Of a stretch of 25,023 bases of DNA, positions 1-7,797 are shown piece by piece; positions within the stretch are counted from its first letter, which is position 1; each line of letters begins with the position of its first letter. Below the pieces are notes generated by a model, which saw only the letters and a program-made list of their open reading frames with translations, searched no databases and was not told the DNA's origin. The position numbers and the translations under genes are program-made. The DNA is taken from NCBI GenBank assembly GCA_026710565.1, contig JAPOQV010000022.1:1-25023 (forward strand). The letters are read 5' to 3'. The stretch is from Spirochaetaceae bacterium. GTDB lineage: Bacteria; Spirochaetota; Spirochaetia; SZUA-6; Bin103.

Positions 1-832
1 ACATCTTGGCGTCGGTGCGGTAGCCGTCGACCGCCTCGTCGGTGAGCTCCCAGTAGTGGGGGCAGGTCTCGGCGGTGACCGCCGTGCCTTCGGCCTTGGC
101 CATGCGGATCAGATCGACGGAGCGGGCGCAGGAGACGTGCAGGAAGTGCCCCCGCCCGCCGGTCAGCGCGGCGATCTGGATGTCGCGCGCGACCATGGCG
201 CTCTCGGCCGCGCACGGCGTGCCGGAGAGCCCCATCCGCGTGGCTGCCAGCCCCTCGTTCATGGCGCCGTCGCCGGACAGGCCCGGGTCCTCGGCGTGGA
301 CGAAAATCGGCAGCTCGAACTTGAGCGCATACTCCAGGCTGCGGCGCATCACCATGGAGTCGGAGATCGGTTGGCCGTCGTCCGACAGCGCCACCGCCCC
401 GCCCTTGCGGAGCTGGCCGAACTCGGTGAGCTGCCGCCCCTCCTGGCCCTGCGTGACCGCGCCCACCGGCCACAGCCGGGCCAGAGAGATGCGGCGCGCC
501 TCCCGGATCAGGAACTCCATGCCGGGGCGGCTGTCGGAGACCGGCCGGGTGTTGGGCATCGGGCAGACGCCGGTGAAGCCGGCCGCGACCGCCGCGGTGA
601 GCCCGCTCTGCAGGTCCTCCTTGTACTCGAACCCCGGCTCCCGCAGGTGCACGTGCAGGTCGATCAGGCCGGGCGTCACCACCTGCCCCTCGCAGTCGAT
701 GGTACGGTCCGTCATCGTCCCGGGACCGGCCTCGATGGAGGCGACCACCCCGTCGCGAATGAGCAGGTCGCAGACGCGGTCGACGCCGTTGCGCGGGTCG
801 ATCACGCGCCCGCCGCGCAGCAGCAGCGTCAT
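1..832 (-). CDS. pyrC: Dihydroorotase, class I type (C-terminus cut off by window edge)
   Basis: This enzyme interconverts carbamoyl-aspartate and dihydroorotate, the third step of pyrimidine synthesis. The visible 277 codons carry the metal-binding [10 protein letters not shown] segment near residues 58-67, the CPMPNT segment, SDDG, HAED and CPHYW, which together are characteristic of the amidohydrolase-fold dihydroorotases. The reading frame runs off the left end of the window, so the last 130-150 residues are missing. The ATG at 832 overlaps the pyrB stop codon in an ATGA arrangement. No Shine-Dalgarno sequence is evident, so translation is probably coupled to pyrB. The gene is third in the pyrR-pyrB-pyrC operon and should share the PyrR control seen upstream of pyrR. 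Confidence 0.95.
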   Translation of the reverse strand, partial: MTLLLRGGRVIDPRNGVDRVCDLLIRDGVVASIEAGPGTMTDRTIDCEGQVVTPGLIDLHVHLREPGFEYKEDLQSGLTAAVAAGFTGVCPMPNTRPVSDSRPGMEFLIREARRISLARLWPVGAVTQGQEGRQLTEFGQLRKGGAVALSDDGQPISDSMVMRRSLEYALKFELPIFVHAEDPGLSGDGAMNEGLAATRMGLSGTPCAAESAMVARDIQIAALTGGRGHFLHVSCARSVDLIRMAKAEGTAVTAETCPHYWELTDEAVDGYRTDAKM

Positions 833-1797
833 CGGACCAGACAGGTGTGGAACAAGACGGCCATGCGCACCGCCACGCCGTTGGTCACCTGGTCCAGGAT
901 GAGCGAGTGCGGGCCGTCGGCCACGTCGGCGGCGATCTCGACGCCGCGGTGCATGGGCATGGGGTGCAACACCAGCACGTCCGGGTCGGCGGCCTCCAGC
1001 CGCTCGCGGGTGATGCCGTACTCGACCGCGTACTCGTGGATCGACGGGAAGTAGCCGCCGTGCTGGCGCTCGAACTGGATGCGCAGGATGTTCAGCACGT
1101 CCTGCTCGCCGATCACCGCGTCCAGGTCGTAGCTGACCGCCACCCCCAGCTCCTCGATGCCGGCCGGGATCAGCGTCGGCGGCCCGCAGACGGTGACCGA
1201 CGCGCCCAGCTTGGTCAGGCCCCAGATGTTGGAGCGCGCCACCCGCGAGTGCAGGATGTCGCCGATCAGGCAGACCCGCAGCCCCTCGATCGGGCGCCGT
1301 TCGCGGATCGTGTAGATGTCGAGCAACCCCTGCGTGGGATGCTCGTGAACGCCGTCGCCGGCGTTGACCACGCCGGCATCGAGCACCTGCGCCAGCAGGT
1401 CGGCCGCGCCGGAGGCCTGGTGGCGCACCACCACGGTGTCGATCTGCATCGCCTCGATGGCGCGCGCGGTGTCCGTGAGGCTCTCCCCCTTCTCGGTACT
1501 GGAGGTGGAGCCGGTCAGGTTGACGGTGTCGGCCGACAGCCGCTTGGCGGCCAGCTCGAAGCTGGAGCGGGTGCGGGTGGAGGCCTCGAAGAACAGGTTG
1601 GCGATGGTCTTGCCCTGCAGCGCAGGGACCTTCTTGATCTCGCGCGAGGAGACCTCCTTGAACGAGTCGGTGGAGTCGAGCAGCAGCTCGATCTCCTGGC
1701 TCGACAGGTCCTGCAGGGCGAGCAGGTCCTTGCGCGCCCAGCGGACCTTCTCCGCGGCCTGCTCGGTCGTGGTGGCGGTTGCGGTGGGCGCCATCAT
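829..1797 (-). CDS. pyrB: Aspartate carbamoyltransferase catalytic subunit
   Basis: This enzyme condenses carbamoyl phosphate with aspartate in the second step of pyrimidine synthesis. The 322-residue product has the normal family length plus a short extra N-terminus. The carbamoyl-phosphate loop STRTRS is at about residues 73-78, the STEKGES loop is near 100-110, [10 protein letters not shown] is at about 150-160, and [11 protein letters not shown] is near the C-terminus. The start at 1797 (ATGATG, so 1794 is also possible) has an AAGGAGG seven bases upstream. That ribosome site lies inside the end of pyrR, and the pyrR stop overlaps the start by 4 bp. No regulatory-chain gene (pyrI) is visible. 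Confidence 0.97.
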   Translation of the reverse strand: MMAPTATATTTEQAAEKVRWARKDLLALQDLSSQEIELLLDSTDSFKEVSSREIKKVPALQGKTIANLFFEASTRTRSSFELAAKRLSADTVNLTGSTSSTEKGESLTDTARAIEAMQIDTVVVRHQASGAADLLAQVLDAGVVNAGDGVHEHPTQGLLDIYTIRERRPIEGLRVCLIGDILHSRVARSNIWGLTKLGASVTVCGPPTLIPAGIEELGVAVSYDLDAVIGEQDVLNILRIQFERQHGGYFPSIHEYAVEYGITRERLEAADPDVLVLHPMPMHRGVEIAADVADGPHSLILDQVTNGVAVRMAVLFHTCLVR

Positions 1798-2351
1798 GCC
1801 GAGGCCTCCTTGCGCTCGATCAGCACGTCGTCGACGCCGTCGGTCTCGGTGAAGCGGACGCGGATCTTCTCGTCGCGGGCGGTGGGGATGTTCCTGCCTA
1901 CGTAGTCGGCGCGGATCGGCAGCTCCCGGTGGCCGCGGTCGATCAGCACGGCAAGCTTGATCTTGCGCGGGCGGCCGAAGTCGGCCAGCGCGTCCATGGC
2001 CGCGCGCGTGGTGCGGCCGGTGTAGAGGACATCGTCGACCAGGATCACCACCGTGTCGTTGATCGGGAAGCCCAGCTCCGTGGCCCGCACGACCGGCTGT
2101 GCCGCCACCGTGGTCAAGTCGTCCCGGTAGAGGTTGATGTCCAGGGAGCCGAGGGGGACCTCAATGCCGGCGGCCTTCCGAACGGCCGCCGCAAGCCGTC
2201 CGGCCATCGGCACGCCGCGGGTGCGCACGCCGACCAAGCGCATGTCGTCCTCGGCCGATTCGATGATCTCGTGGGCGATGCGGGCGATCGCGCGGCGGAT
2301 CTGGTCGGCGTCGAGTACGCGCCGACTCACCGAGCGCTGAGCGTACGGCAT
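1794..2351 (-). CDS. pyrR: PyrR, bifunctional pyrimidine regulator / uracil phosphoribosyltransferase
   Basis: PyrR binds pyr mRNA when UMP or UTP is abundant and also has uracil phosphoribosyltransferase activity. The product is about 185 residues, the usual length. The PRPP-binding signature [19 protein letters not shown] is typical of PyrR, as are the N-terminal [11 protein letters not shown] and [10 protein letters not shown] segments. The ATG at 2351 is preferred over an in-frame TTG at 2357: AAAGGGA lies six bases upstream of the ATG but directly abuts the TTG. The gene is first in the operon, 4 bp overlapping with pyrB. Its own leader carries a PyrR-binding hairpin (separate entry), so it is probably autoregulated together with pyrB and pyrC. 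Confidence 0.96.
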   Translation of the reverse strand: MPYAQRSVSRRVLDADQIRRAIARIAHEIIESAEDDMRLVGVRTRGVPMAGRLAAAVRKAAGIEVPLGSLDINLYRDDLTTVAAQPVVRATELGFPINDTVVILVDDVLYTGRTTRAAMDALADFGRPRKIKLAVLIDRGHRELPIRADYVGRNIPTARDEKIRVRFTETDGVDDVLIERKEASA

Positions 2352-2357
2352 GGGCAA

Positions 2358-2392
2358 TCCCTTTCGGGCCTCACAGGACCCGACTTAAAAGG
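2358..2392 (-). promoter_or_regulatory. PyrR-binding RNA hairpin that sequesters the pyrR ribosome site
   Basis: The minus-strand leader folds into an upper stem (2382-2377 with 2365-2370, including a conserved-type U-G wobble) capped by the hexaloop CUGUGA (2376-2371). This fits the known PyrR target loop CNGNGA flanked by UC and GG. Below it is a 5-nt bulge on the 5' side (2387-2383) and a 5-bp lower stem, CCUUU (2392-2388) with AAAGG (2364-2360). The AAAGG is the core of the pyrR Shine-Dalgarno sequence. The inference is that PyrR-UMP binding stabilises the hairpin and blocks translation, as described for Mycobacterium smegmatis pyr mRNA. No terminator with a U-tract is present. Confidence 0.85.
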
Positions 2393-2401
2393 TACGCGCG
2401 G

Positions 2402-2430
2402 AGGCTACCCGGCCGGCCGGCCGGCGTCAA
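2402..2430 (-). promoter_or_regulatory. Candidate sigma-70-type promoter of the pyr operon
   Basis: TTGACG (2430-2425) matches the -35 consensus at five of six positions. It is followed by exactly 17 bases of CCGG repeats and then TAGCCT (2407-2402), a weak -10. Transcription would start near 2395, so the message would begin right at the base of the PyrR-binding hairpin. The good spacing and geometry support it; the weak -10 does not. Confidence 0.5.
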
Positions 2431-2672
2431 CCGGCCGCGAGCACCGCGTCCGCCTCGATCGCGGGACCTGCACGCTCGAACCAATCGTAGTCCAGCTCGA
2501 AGCTGTCCGGATCGGCGGCGATGCCCGCGTTGATCGCCGCCTCTTCGCCCTGTCGTGCAGCGATCTCGTCGAAGCTCATCATTTGGAGATCGTCTTGTTC
2601 CTCGACGTCACCCTCAGCCCCGTCTCTTCTCTCGCGTTGTTCATGCTGATCATCAGGCCCGCCCTCGACCAT
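2427..2672 (-). CDS. Small acidic hypothetical protein
   Basis: The reading frame gives 81 acidic residues. The C-terminal 50 (from MMSFDEIAARQGEEAAINAG) look protein-like, with DEIAAR, an Ala-rich stretch, DPDSFELDYDWFERA and a short tail. A start at 2582 would keep only this part. The DPD...DW pattern loosely recalls the linker region of some BrnA-like antitoxins, but no DNA-binding domain follows and no toxin is adjacent, so that link is weak. The stop codon overlaps the -35 of the candidate pyr promoter. The start overlaps the end of the next upstream small frame by 20 bp. Function unknown. Confidence 0.45.
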   Translation of the reverse strand: MVEGGPDDQHEQRERRDGAEGDVEEQDDLQMMSFDEIAARQGEEAAINAGIAADPDSFELDYDWFERAGPAIEADAVLAAG

Positions 2673-2904
2673 CAGCCGCCGATGGTCCGCCTCCCCTTAT
2701 CGAACCGCCGCCCAGTTCCCTGCGCTTGTGTTTCGCCTCCCGCGAGTTGAGGAGCTCGGCCTGCAACGCCACCCACTCCCTCGTCTTCAGGTTTATCTCC
2801 TCGGGATCGACTTCCAGCTCCCCAACCGGGTGCGCCATCGTGCGCGCACTCTCTTCTTCCCAAGTCCGCTCTCCTCTGCTGCCGTGTCTATAACCCATGA
2901 TCAT
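2653..2904 (-). CDS. Small hypothetical protein, charged helical
   Basis: The frame gives 83 residues. The middle part (VDPEEINLKTREWVALQAEL to about residue 60) is a plausible charged, amphipathic helix. The N-terminal 20 and C-terminal 20 residues are low in complexity and rich in Gly and Arg. An internal ATG at 2838 is an alternative start; neither start has a clear ribosome site. It is not recognised as a member of a known family. It lies at the boundary between the high-GC pyr region and the A+T-richer defence block and could be a decaying gene. Confidence 0.35.
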   Translation of the reverse strand: MIMGYRHGSRGERTWEEESARTMAHPVGELEVDPEEINLKTREWVALQAELLNSREAKHKRRELGGGSIRGGGPSAADGRGRA

Positions 2905-2925
2905 ATGTCACCAACGTCCGGCCCA

Positions 2926-3738
2926 TCAAAATGGAATATCATCATCGAATTCCCTCACAATTTGCGGACCACTCGTCGGCTGCGCCGGAGCAACATCCCC
3001 AATCCGTCTAGCCAGATCCAGTTCCAACTTTGCCAATCCTTCCGTGTTTCTTAGGTACTCGAGTGCTCGATGATGTCGCATGTCGGAAGGAATATCCTGA
3101 ATAGATTGAGTAATCGGGATTACCGTCCTTCCCAATGTATGCGCAATTCCAGTTTCATACATCACGTTCGCGTTCTTCTCCGTAAAATCTACTACGACGA
3201 CAGTCGAACGAAACAGCAGGCTAAATATATCTTGTATAATCGTGGAGTCCTCCCAGATATCGTCGGCTCGCTGACATTTCAATCCCACTGAGTCGCATGC
3301 ACGCCGTATCGCTTCCAGAACGCCGTCGAATTTGGAATCAAAGGGCATCATGACCGATACAAGCATTTCGTCAACTCGGATTTCGGTAGGATACTTGAAG
3401 ACCTGTGGCGCTATTGTGATGCGCGCACCACCTGGAGCGGAAGACACATGTCGCGTTAGATCGTCGGGAAATCTTGAGTTCAGGAATTGCTCAATAACTT
3501 CAGCTACCTGCGCATCCCGTCGGTACATAGACCGCAGAACATCATGGACGGCACTTGGGTAATCATCGTCACCAAAGACTAGGCTTCTCAACAGTCGCGG
3601 ATGACCCTCTACTATCTCAGGAAGCCCGGTAAAATCGCCGAGAGCCCTCCACTCTGCCGCGTTGAAGTGTTCTTCCATGCGGTCGCGCAGATTGGCCAAT
3701 TTCAGGGCTACATCCGGCGGGATTCTCGATTCACGCAT
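2926..3738 (-). CDS. Putative defence effector: helical N-domain, deoxyribosyltransferase/TIR-like domain, SSB-like C-terminal tip
   Basis: The product has 270 residues. Residues 10-90 are predicted helical and include HPRLLRSLVFGDDDY (46-60), which resembles a small adaptor-type domain found before effectors. Residues 125-230 form a Rossmann-like domain: VSVMMPF (127-133), CQRADDIWED (155-164), VVVDFTEKNANVMYETGIAH (181-200) and IPITQ. This pattern fits the nucleoside 2-deoxyribosyltransferase/TIR-like class, with Glu195 in the position of the catalytic glutamate. A Pro/Gln/Gly linker leads to a C-terminus ending EFDDDIPF, the acidic tip of bacterial SSB. The ATG at 3738 has GGAAGGAAGA upstream; a longer ATG frame from 3861 has an unconvincing N-terminus. 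It lies about 107 bp downstream of gajB on the same strand. Substrate and activity are inferred, not seen. Confidence 0.75.
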   Translation of the reverse strand: MRESRIPPDVALKLANLRDRMEEHFNAAEWRALGDFTGLPEIVEGHPRLLRSLVFGDDDYPSAVHDVLRSMYRRDAQVAEVIEQFLNSRFPDDLTRHVSSAPGGARITIAPQVFKYPTEIRVDEMLVSVMMPFDSKFDGVLEAIRRACDSVGLKCQRADDIWEDSTIIQDIFSLLFRSTVVVVDFTEKNANVMYETGIAHTLGRTVIPITQSIQDIPSDMRHHRALEYLRNTEGLAKLELDLARRIGDVAPAQPTSGPQIVREFDDDIPF

Positions 3739-3845
3739 CGATCTATTCTTCCTTCCGCCGCAATACAATCCGAGCGGGTGACCCAAGTATGACGGCGATC
3801 GGCATCGGATTCGATCTCGTCGCTGGTCCAGTCGATTCTCGACAC

Positions 3846-5696
3846 TCAGCACCGCACACATGGCTCAGGGCTGGGTGTAGAAAGACGGTCACGAACCTCG
3901 ACAAGGAATTCGGAGGGACCGTCCGGAAAGCGCCGGCCATACCGATTCTCTCGCCAGCCCGAATAGGTCATGTGGACTTCGTCTTTGGCCCGACTGAGGC
4001 CGACATAGAACAGCCGACGGTCTTCGCGCCGCCCTTGTTCGTCGGAGTTCCAGCGGGGGATTCTTCCCTGTTCCAAGCCCATCATGATCACGATTCTGAA
4101 TTCGCGGCCTTTGGCGCTGTGCAGCGTGATGAGATTCAGATGATCGGGCGAACCTCCCTGTCCACCGAAGAGATGCACGGTCCATTCGTGGATGGCGCCG
4201 TCTGTGCTCGCGGCTGCGGTTAGGGTCGCCAACGCCTCCCGCTCGTCGCGCAGCGTTCTATCCGAATCAAGCACCACGCCAAGGCAGTCCTGCCTAAGCC
4301 GTGTCAGCCACTCCCTAAGCGGTAGCTCACGACTCCGATGCGACAAGAGGAATCGCAGCAGGCGTCTCTTGTGACCATGCCACTGCGGATCAGAAGAGGC
4401 ACGTGCCCCTATGATCGATGCCCACGTAGCGAGGAGCGAGGACAACCGGGGAGTACCGGTCCGCCAGCCACCTCGGCACCACCCGGCACAGTCTTCCAAC
4501 CATCGCGTCAGGGGCGTTCTTGGGTACGGAGCTCCTCTATCGATTCTCACGATGGGAAGGCCGTACTCCCTTGCCTTCCGAGCCATCACCTCCCCGTCAT
4601 TCTTGTCGCGATAGAGCACCGCGATGTCACCGATCGCCGCACCCGCCACCCGTCGCAGGGCCTCGGGAATCAGCGCATCGCAGATGTATCGTGCTTGATC
4701 TTCAAGACCGTCCGGACGCTCGTGGAAGTCTACCGTACCCGTGACAGTTCCGCGTGCTTGATAGCCCCGCACCTCCCCGAGCGCGATTTCCGACGCTTGG
4801 ACGATTGTCGGACCGCTCCGGTAGCTGAATGGCAGGCGTATAGACTCGACGAGCGGCGACTCCGCCAACTGGCGTAGGAGATCTGGCCGGGCACCAGTGA
4901 AGCCATAGATTGACTGGTCAGGATCGCCCACGGCGAACAAGCGTGAACCGGCACGGCAGCACAGCGTCCTCACGATACGATGCAAGGGGATCCCGAGGTC
5001 CTGGTATTCGTCAACTACGATGATCGGGAATCTCGCGTGGAGGACCCGTCGCACCCAGCAATGCGACTCAAGGAGCTTCACGCCCATTAGAATCATGTCG
5101 TCGAAGTCGATCATCCCGCGTGCTCGCAACAGGCGCTCGTATCGCGTCACCAGCGCTCCGAGCTCTTGGTCTTCTTGCCACTCGATTCCGTCCCGATCAA
5201 GGTGCGTCCGCCGGTACTCGTCTGACCGCGCCCGCCAGGACTCAGGCCGCTCGTCGGAGCCGATTTCCATGTGAACCGCCTGAGCGAACAGAGATTCCTG
5301 TTCGCTGGCCAACGCGACCCGCAAGTCCCCGGGAAGATTCATCCCCCCTAGAGCGGCGTACGGCATCACTACGTTCTGTAGACAGAACGAATGAACGGTA
5401 CCGATGAAGACCAGGTCAGAGCGGTACACCCCCATGCGGTCGAGTCTCTTCACGAGCTCACGGGCACACTCCGTGCTGTAGGTCATGCACGCCAGCCCGC
5501 GAGGCTCGCGGATGGTTTCGATCAGCAGTTTGGCGATCTTCACGGTGAGCGTCTTCGTCTTGCCGCTACCCGGCCCCGCAAGAACCACACAGTGTCCGTC
5601 GGCACTATACGCTTGCCATTGGCCGGGATTCTCCCGAAGTTCCTCGACAGCGCGCCGGTAGGCGTGCGACGGTCTAGCGACAGCGGTCGCGGACAT
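3846..5696 (-). CDS. gajB: GajB-like UvrD/Rep-family helicase of a Gabija system
   Basis: This is a superfamily 1A helicase of 616 residues. Walker A GPGSGKT is at 41-47, TVHSFC near 100, motif II DEYQD at 229-233, motif III GDPDQSIYGF at 257-266, LPFSYRS near 288-294, TLHSAKG at 524-530, and motif VI FYVGLSRAKD at 563-572. Placed directly behind an OLD-family ATPase/Toprim gene, it fits the GajB subunit of Gabija, which acts with GajA against phage DNA. It is longer than the best-studied GajB (about 490 residues). The ATG at 5696 is chosen because AGGAG lies 11 bases upstream; a TTG frame would begin at 5741. The start overlaps gajA by 23 bp, implying coupled expression. A+T content is higher than in the flanking biosynthetic operons. 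Confidence 0.88.
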   Translation of the reverse strand: MSATAVARPSHAYRRAVEELRENPGQWQAYSADGHCVVLAGPGSGKTKTLTVKIAKLLIETIREPRGLACMTYSTECARELVKRLDRMGVYRSDLVFIGTVHSFCLQNVVMPYAALGGMNLPGDLRVALASEQESLFAQAVHMEIGSDERPESWRARSDEYRRTHLDRDGIEWQEDQELGALVTRYERLLRARGMIDFDDMILMGVKLLESHCWVRRVLHARFPIIVVDEYQDLGIPLHRIVRTLCCRAGSRLFAVGDPDQSIYGFTGARPDLLRQLAESPLVESIRLPFSYRSGPTIVQASEIALGEVRGYQARGTVTGTVDFHERPDGLEDQARYICDALIPEALRRVAGAAIGDIAVLYRDKNDGEVMARKAREYGLPIVRIDRGAPYPRTPLTRWLEDCAGWCRGGWRTGTPRLSSLLATWASIIGARASSDPQWHGHKRRLLRFLLSHRSRELPLREWLTRLRQDCLGVVLDSDRTLRDEREALATLTAAASTDGAIHEWTVHLFGGQGGSPDHLNLITLHSAKGREFRIVIMMGLEQGRIPRWNSDEQGRREDRRLFYVGLSRAKDEVHMTYSGWRENRYGRRFPDGPSEFLVEVRDRLSTPSPEPCVRC

Positions 5697-7476
5697 ACGT
5701 GACGGCGCTCCTGATGTAAAGGGGCCACTGTCCAGCGGCAAGTCGAGTCGACAAGCGTTGGGCGAAACGCCCTTTACCGATCGTCTCGATGTCCTTCAGA
5801 AACCTAACGTTATCTAACGCATCCGGATTGGCCTTCCACGTCAGCGCTCTCCTCTCAGAAGTCGCTCCTGGAGCCAGATCAGCGAGTGTCTGGCCGATCT
5901 CGTCGTGTGCGCCGCTCCGAAACAAATCTATTTCGCAGGTATGATCGCCAACGAAGAATCCGCTCCTATTCGCCATTTCAAGCAGCTGTGTGTTCGTTCG
6001 TTCCACACAGTCTGCCCGAGCAAAGACATCCTTGATCAACCTTATGATTCGCGCGTCGCCGCGTTTTCTACCGTCGTCCTCGGGATCACCATCCGTTATA
6101 ACAGCTACTGGCAGGCACAGTCCTCGTTCGCTGAGCAACTCCACGTACGGAAGGAAATTCGTACCTGCCACCGAGCAGACGGTGATTCCCAACTCGTCGA
6201 AGTCAATGCCGTTGGCCTTGGCGAGGGCTGGGACGAGGTACCGTTCGGCTTCGCCTTCGACAAGAAGTACGCCCTTCGCGAATAGCATCTCTCCGCGCGT
6301 AACGTCAAGGTACCGTTCGAGGTCGGTCACGACCGCTGCGTCGAGTTCGAGCTCGGCCGTCGACACGCCCTCGCTACTGCGGCCGTCGTGGGTCTTGCGC
6401 AGCAGCACAATCGAGTCCAGCGGCGCCACGCTCACGATGTGTGGAGAGTGCGTCGTAAGAATAACCGTTATCGGCGCTGCGTCGCTTCTCTCGCCTGAAG
6501 AACGAAGCAAATCGCGGTAGACGAGTCGCTGTAGATGAGGGTGCAGATGCGCTTCCGGCTCCTCAATTGCTAGAAACGTGTGATAGCGCTGTTCCTCCGC
6601 GACCGATTGGTCAAGTCCGAGAGCCTTAAGTGTGAGATAGAGAACGTTCGCCGATCCCAGGCTTGCTGCGCCTATCTCGCGCCTACCTGAGTCTATGTAA
6701 AGCCGTAAGGCTCGCAGAAGCCGCTCTGGATCGTTCGGCGAGAAACCGAGGGCGGTTTCGACCGCGTGAACGGATCCCACCATTTCGCTCACGCGAGTGT
6801 TTATAGCGCCGACAAGCCTTTGGATCTCCTCGTTCTTAGCTGCGGCGTCGGTAGCCGCGTTGATGCTGGCGGCAAGCGCGATGAGTTCGTCTCGATTGAT
6901 GCGTCCGCCGACAGCGTCCAGGAGGGGGCGCAACGGTGAGCGTCGCCAATTCCCGATGTCTCCTTCCGCATCGCGAAGTGCCGGCAGCAGATCAAGAGGC
7001 AGGCGCCTCCGAATGTCGAAGCGGAGAGTGTTTTCTCGACGATCGCCACCGTAGAGGTAAAATTCGTAGTCGGACTCTTTGGTAGGCTGACCTTCGATGT
7101 CCTCCAGGCACTGAAAAACATAGGTCAGCCTAGCCGTCATTGGCTCGGGCTCCACTAGGTGCTCCCCTAGCACGGCGACTTGGTTCTCGTCGTCTTCGAA
7201 GTCGGTGAGATCTATAGAAACGGTTATCTTGTGATCTCTCGCAACGGGCCGCAGTAGCCCGTCCCAGAAGTCCTCGTCCCTCAGTTGACGCGCCGAGTCG
7301 GGCAACGACGGGTCAAGCACGAGGCGAAGCGCATGGATGAGATTCGTTTTCCCGATCTTGTTCTCACCGACCACTACCGTGTTGCGCGATAGAGATAGAT
7401 CTAGAACTTTGAAGTTCCGGAAATTCTGAATCCGTATTCTAGATATCCTCATGGTTCGCGGTTTCGGCGCCGCCAT
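5674..7476 (-). CDS. gajA: GajA-like OLD-family ATPase/Toprim endonuclease of a Gabija system
   Basis: In Gabija, GajA is a DNA-nicking nuclease controlled by nucleotides. The 600-residue product has an N-terminal ABC-type ATPase with Walker A GENKIGKT (37-44), signature SLGSANV (272-278), Walker B FLAIEEPEAH (301-310) and H-loop THSPH (342-346). A C-terminal Toprim nuclease follows, with VEGEAE (Glu407), the acidic triad ITDGD (462-464) and Lys568 in GKGRFAQ. Domain order and length match GajA (about 580 residues). The ATG at 7476 or a second at 7452 (MRISRIRIQNF, closer to typical family starts) are both possible; neither has a strong ribosome site. The 5' end overlaps a decayed hsdM fragment. 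Confidence 0.88.
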   Translation of the reverse strand: MAAPKPRTMRISRIRIQNFRNFKVLDLSLSRNTVVVGENKIGKTNLIHALRLVLDPSLPDSARQLRDEDFWDGLLRPVARDHKITVSIDLTDFEDDENQVAVLGEHLVEPEPMTARLTYVFQCLEDIEGQPTKESDYEFYLYGGDRRENTLRFDIRRRLPLDLLPALRDAEGDIGNWRRSPLRPLLDAVGGRINRDELIALAASINAATDAAAKNEEIQRLVGAINTRVSEMVGSVHAVETALGFSPNDPERLLRALRLYIDSGRREIGAASLGSANVLYLTLKALGLDQSVAEEQRYHTFLAIEEPEAHLHPHLQRLVYRDLLRSSGERSDAAPITVILTTHSPHIVSVAPLDSIVLLRKTHDGRSSEGVSTAELELDAAVVTDLERYLDVTRGEMLFAKGVLLVEGEAERYLVPALAKANGIDFDELGITVCSVAGTNFLPYVELLSERGLCLPVAVITDGDPEDDGRKRGDARIIRLIKDVFARADCVERTNTQLLEMANRSGFFVGDHTCEIDLFRSGAHDEIGQTLADLAPGATSERRALTWKANPDALDNVRFLKDIETIGKGRFAQRLSTRLAAGQWPLYIRSAVTYVRDRCR

Positions 7477-7797
7477 TACTGGCAGGGTTATTGACCGTGC
7501 CTCCTGCGTGGGGCATCGCGGCGGGGCTCGAGTTGACGTCGGGCGAGGTTAGCGTCTCGACCACAGGGGCCAGGGCGTGGACGCGGGATATTGGCGGGAT
7601 CTGGGTGCGGGACACCAGGTTCCCGAGGATGTCCTGGACGTTGGGCGAGAAGCTGTCGAGCCAAGCCTCCGAGTTGGCGGCGAGCTGCCGTCGGTTGCCG
7701 CGGGCGCCGGCTCGCTCGGGATGAACCGGGAGGTATTGTAGGACGCCGGCCCCGCTGCCTTGACGCCGTACGGTAGCCTTCTCGACCAATCCGGCAA
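7439..7797 (-). pseudogene. Decayed fragment of a type I restriction-modification methylase (hsdM)
   Basis: One frame reads AWLDSFSPNVQDILGNLVSR, then TQIPPISR, SPDVNSSP and GGTV. This is the order seen in HsdM methylase subunits between the N-terminal domain and the catalytic domain (family pattern: FSPNVQDIL, then N-Q-I, D-L-SP, DGTV). Just upstream, a second frame contains ASYNTSRF, which is the YNTS element that precedes it in HsdM, so a frameshift separates the two pieces. The methylase motifs (the Gly-rich SAM loop and NPPF) are absent and the frame stops at 7439 inside the start of gajA. It is probably a relic of an earlier RM system in the same defence spot. Confidence 0.65.

Noticed and set aside
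2409..2424. CCGG tandem repeat
   Set aside because: Only four units; it forms the spacer of the candidate pyr promoter and is better explained as chance in high-GC DNA than as a repeat element.
3739..3861. Longer N-terminus of the SSB-tailed effector from ATG 3861
   Set aside because: The extra 41 residues look non-coding, and a GGAAGGAAGA ribosome site directly precedes the ATG at 3738.
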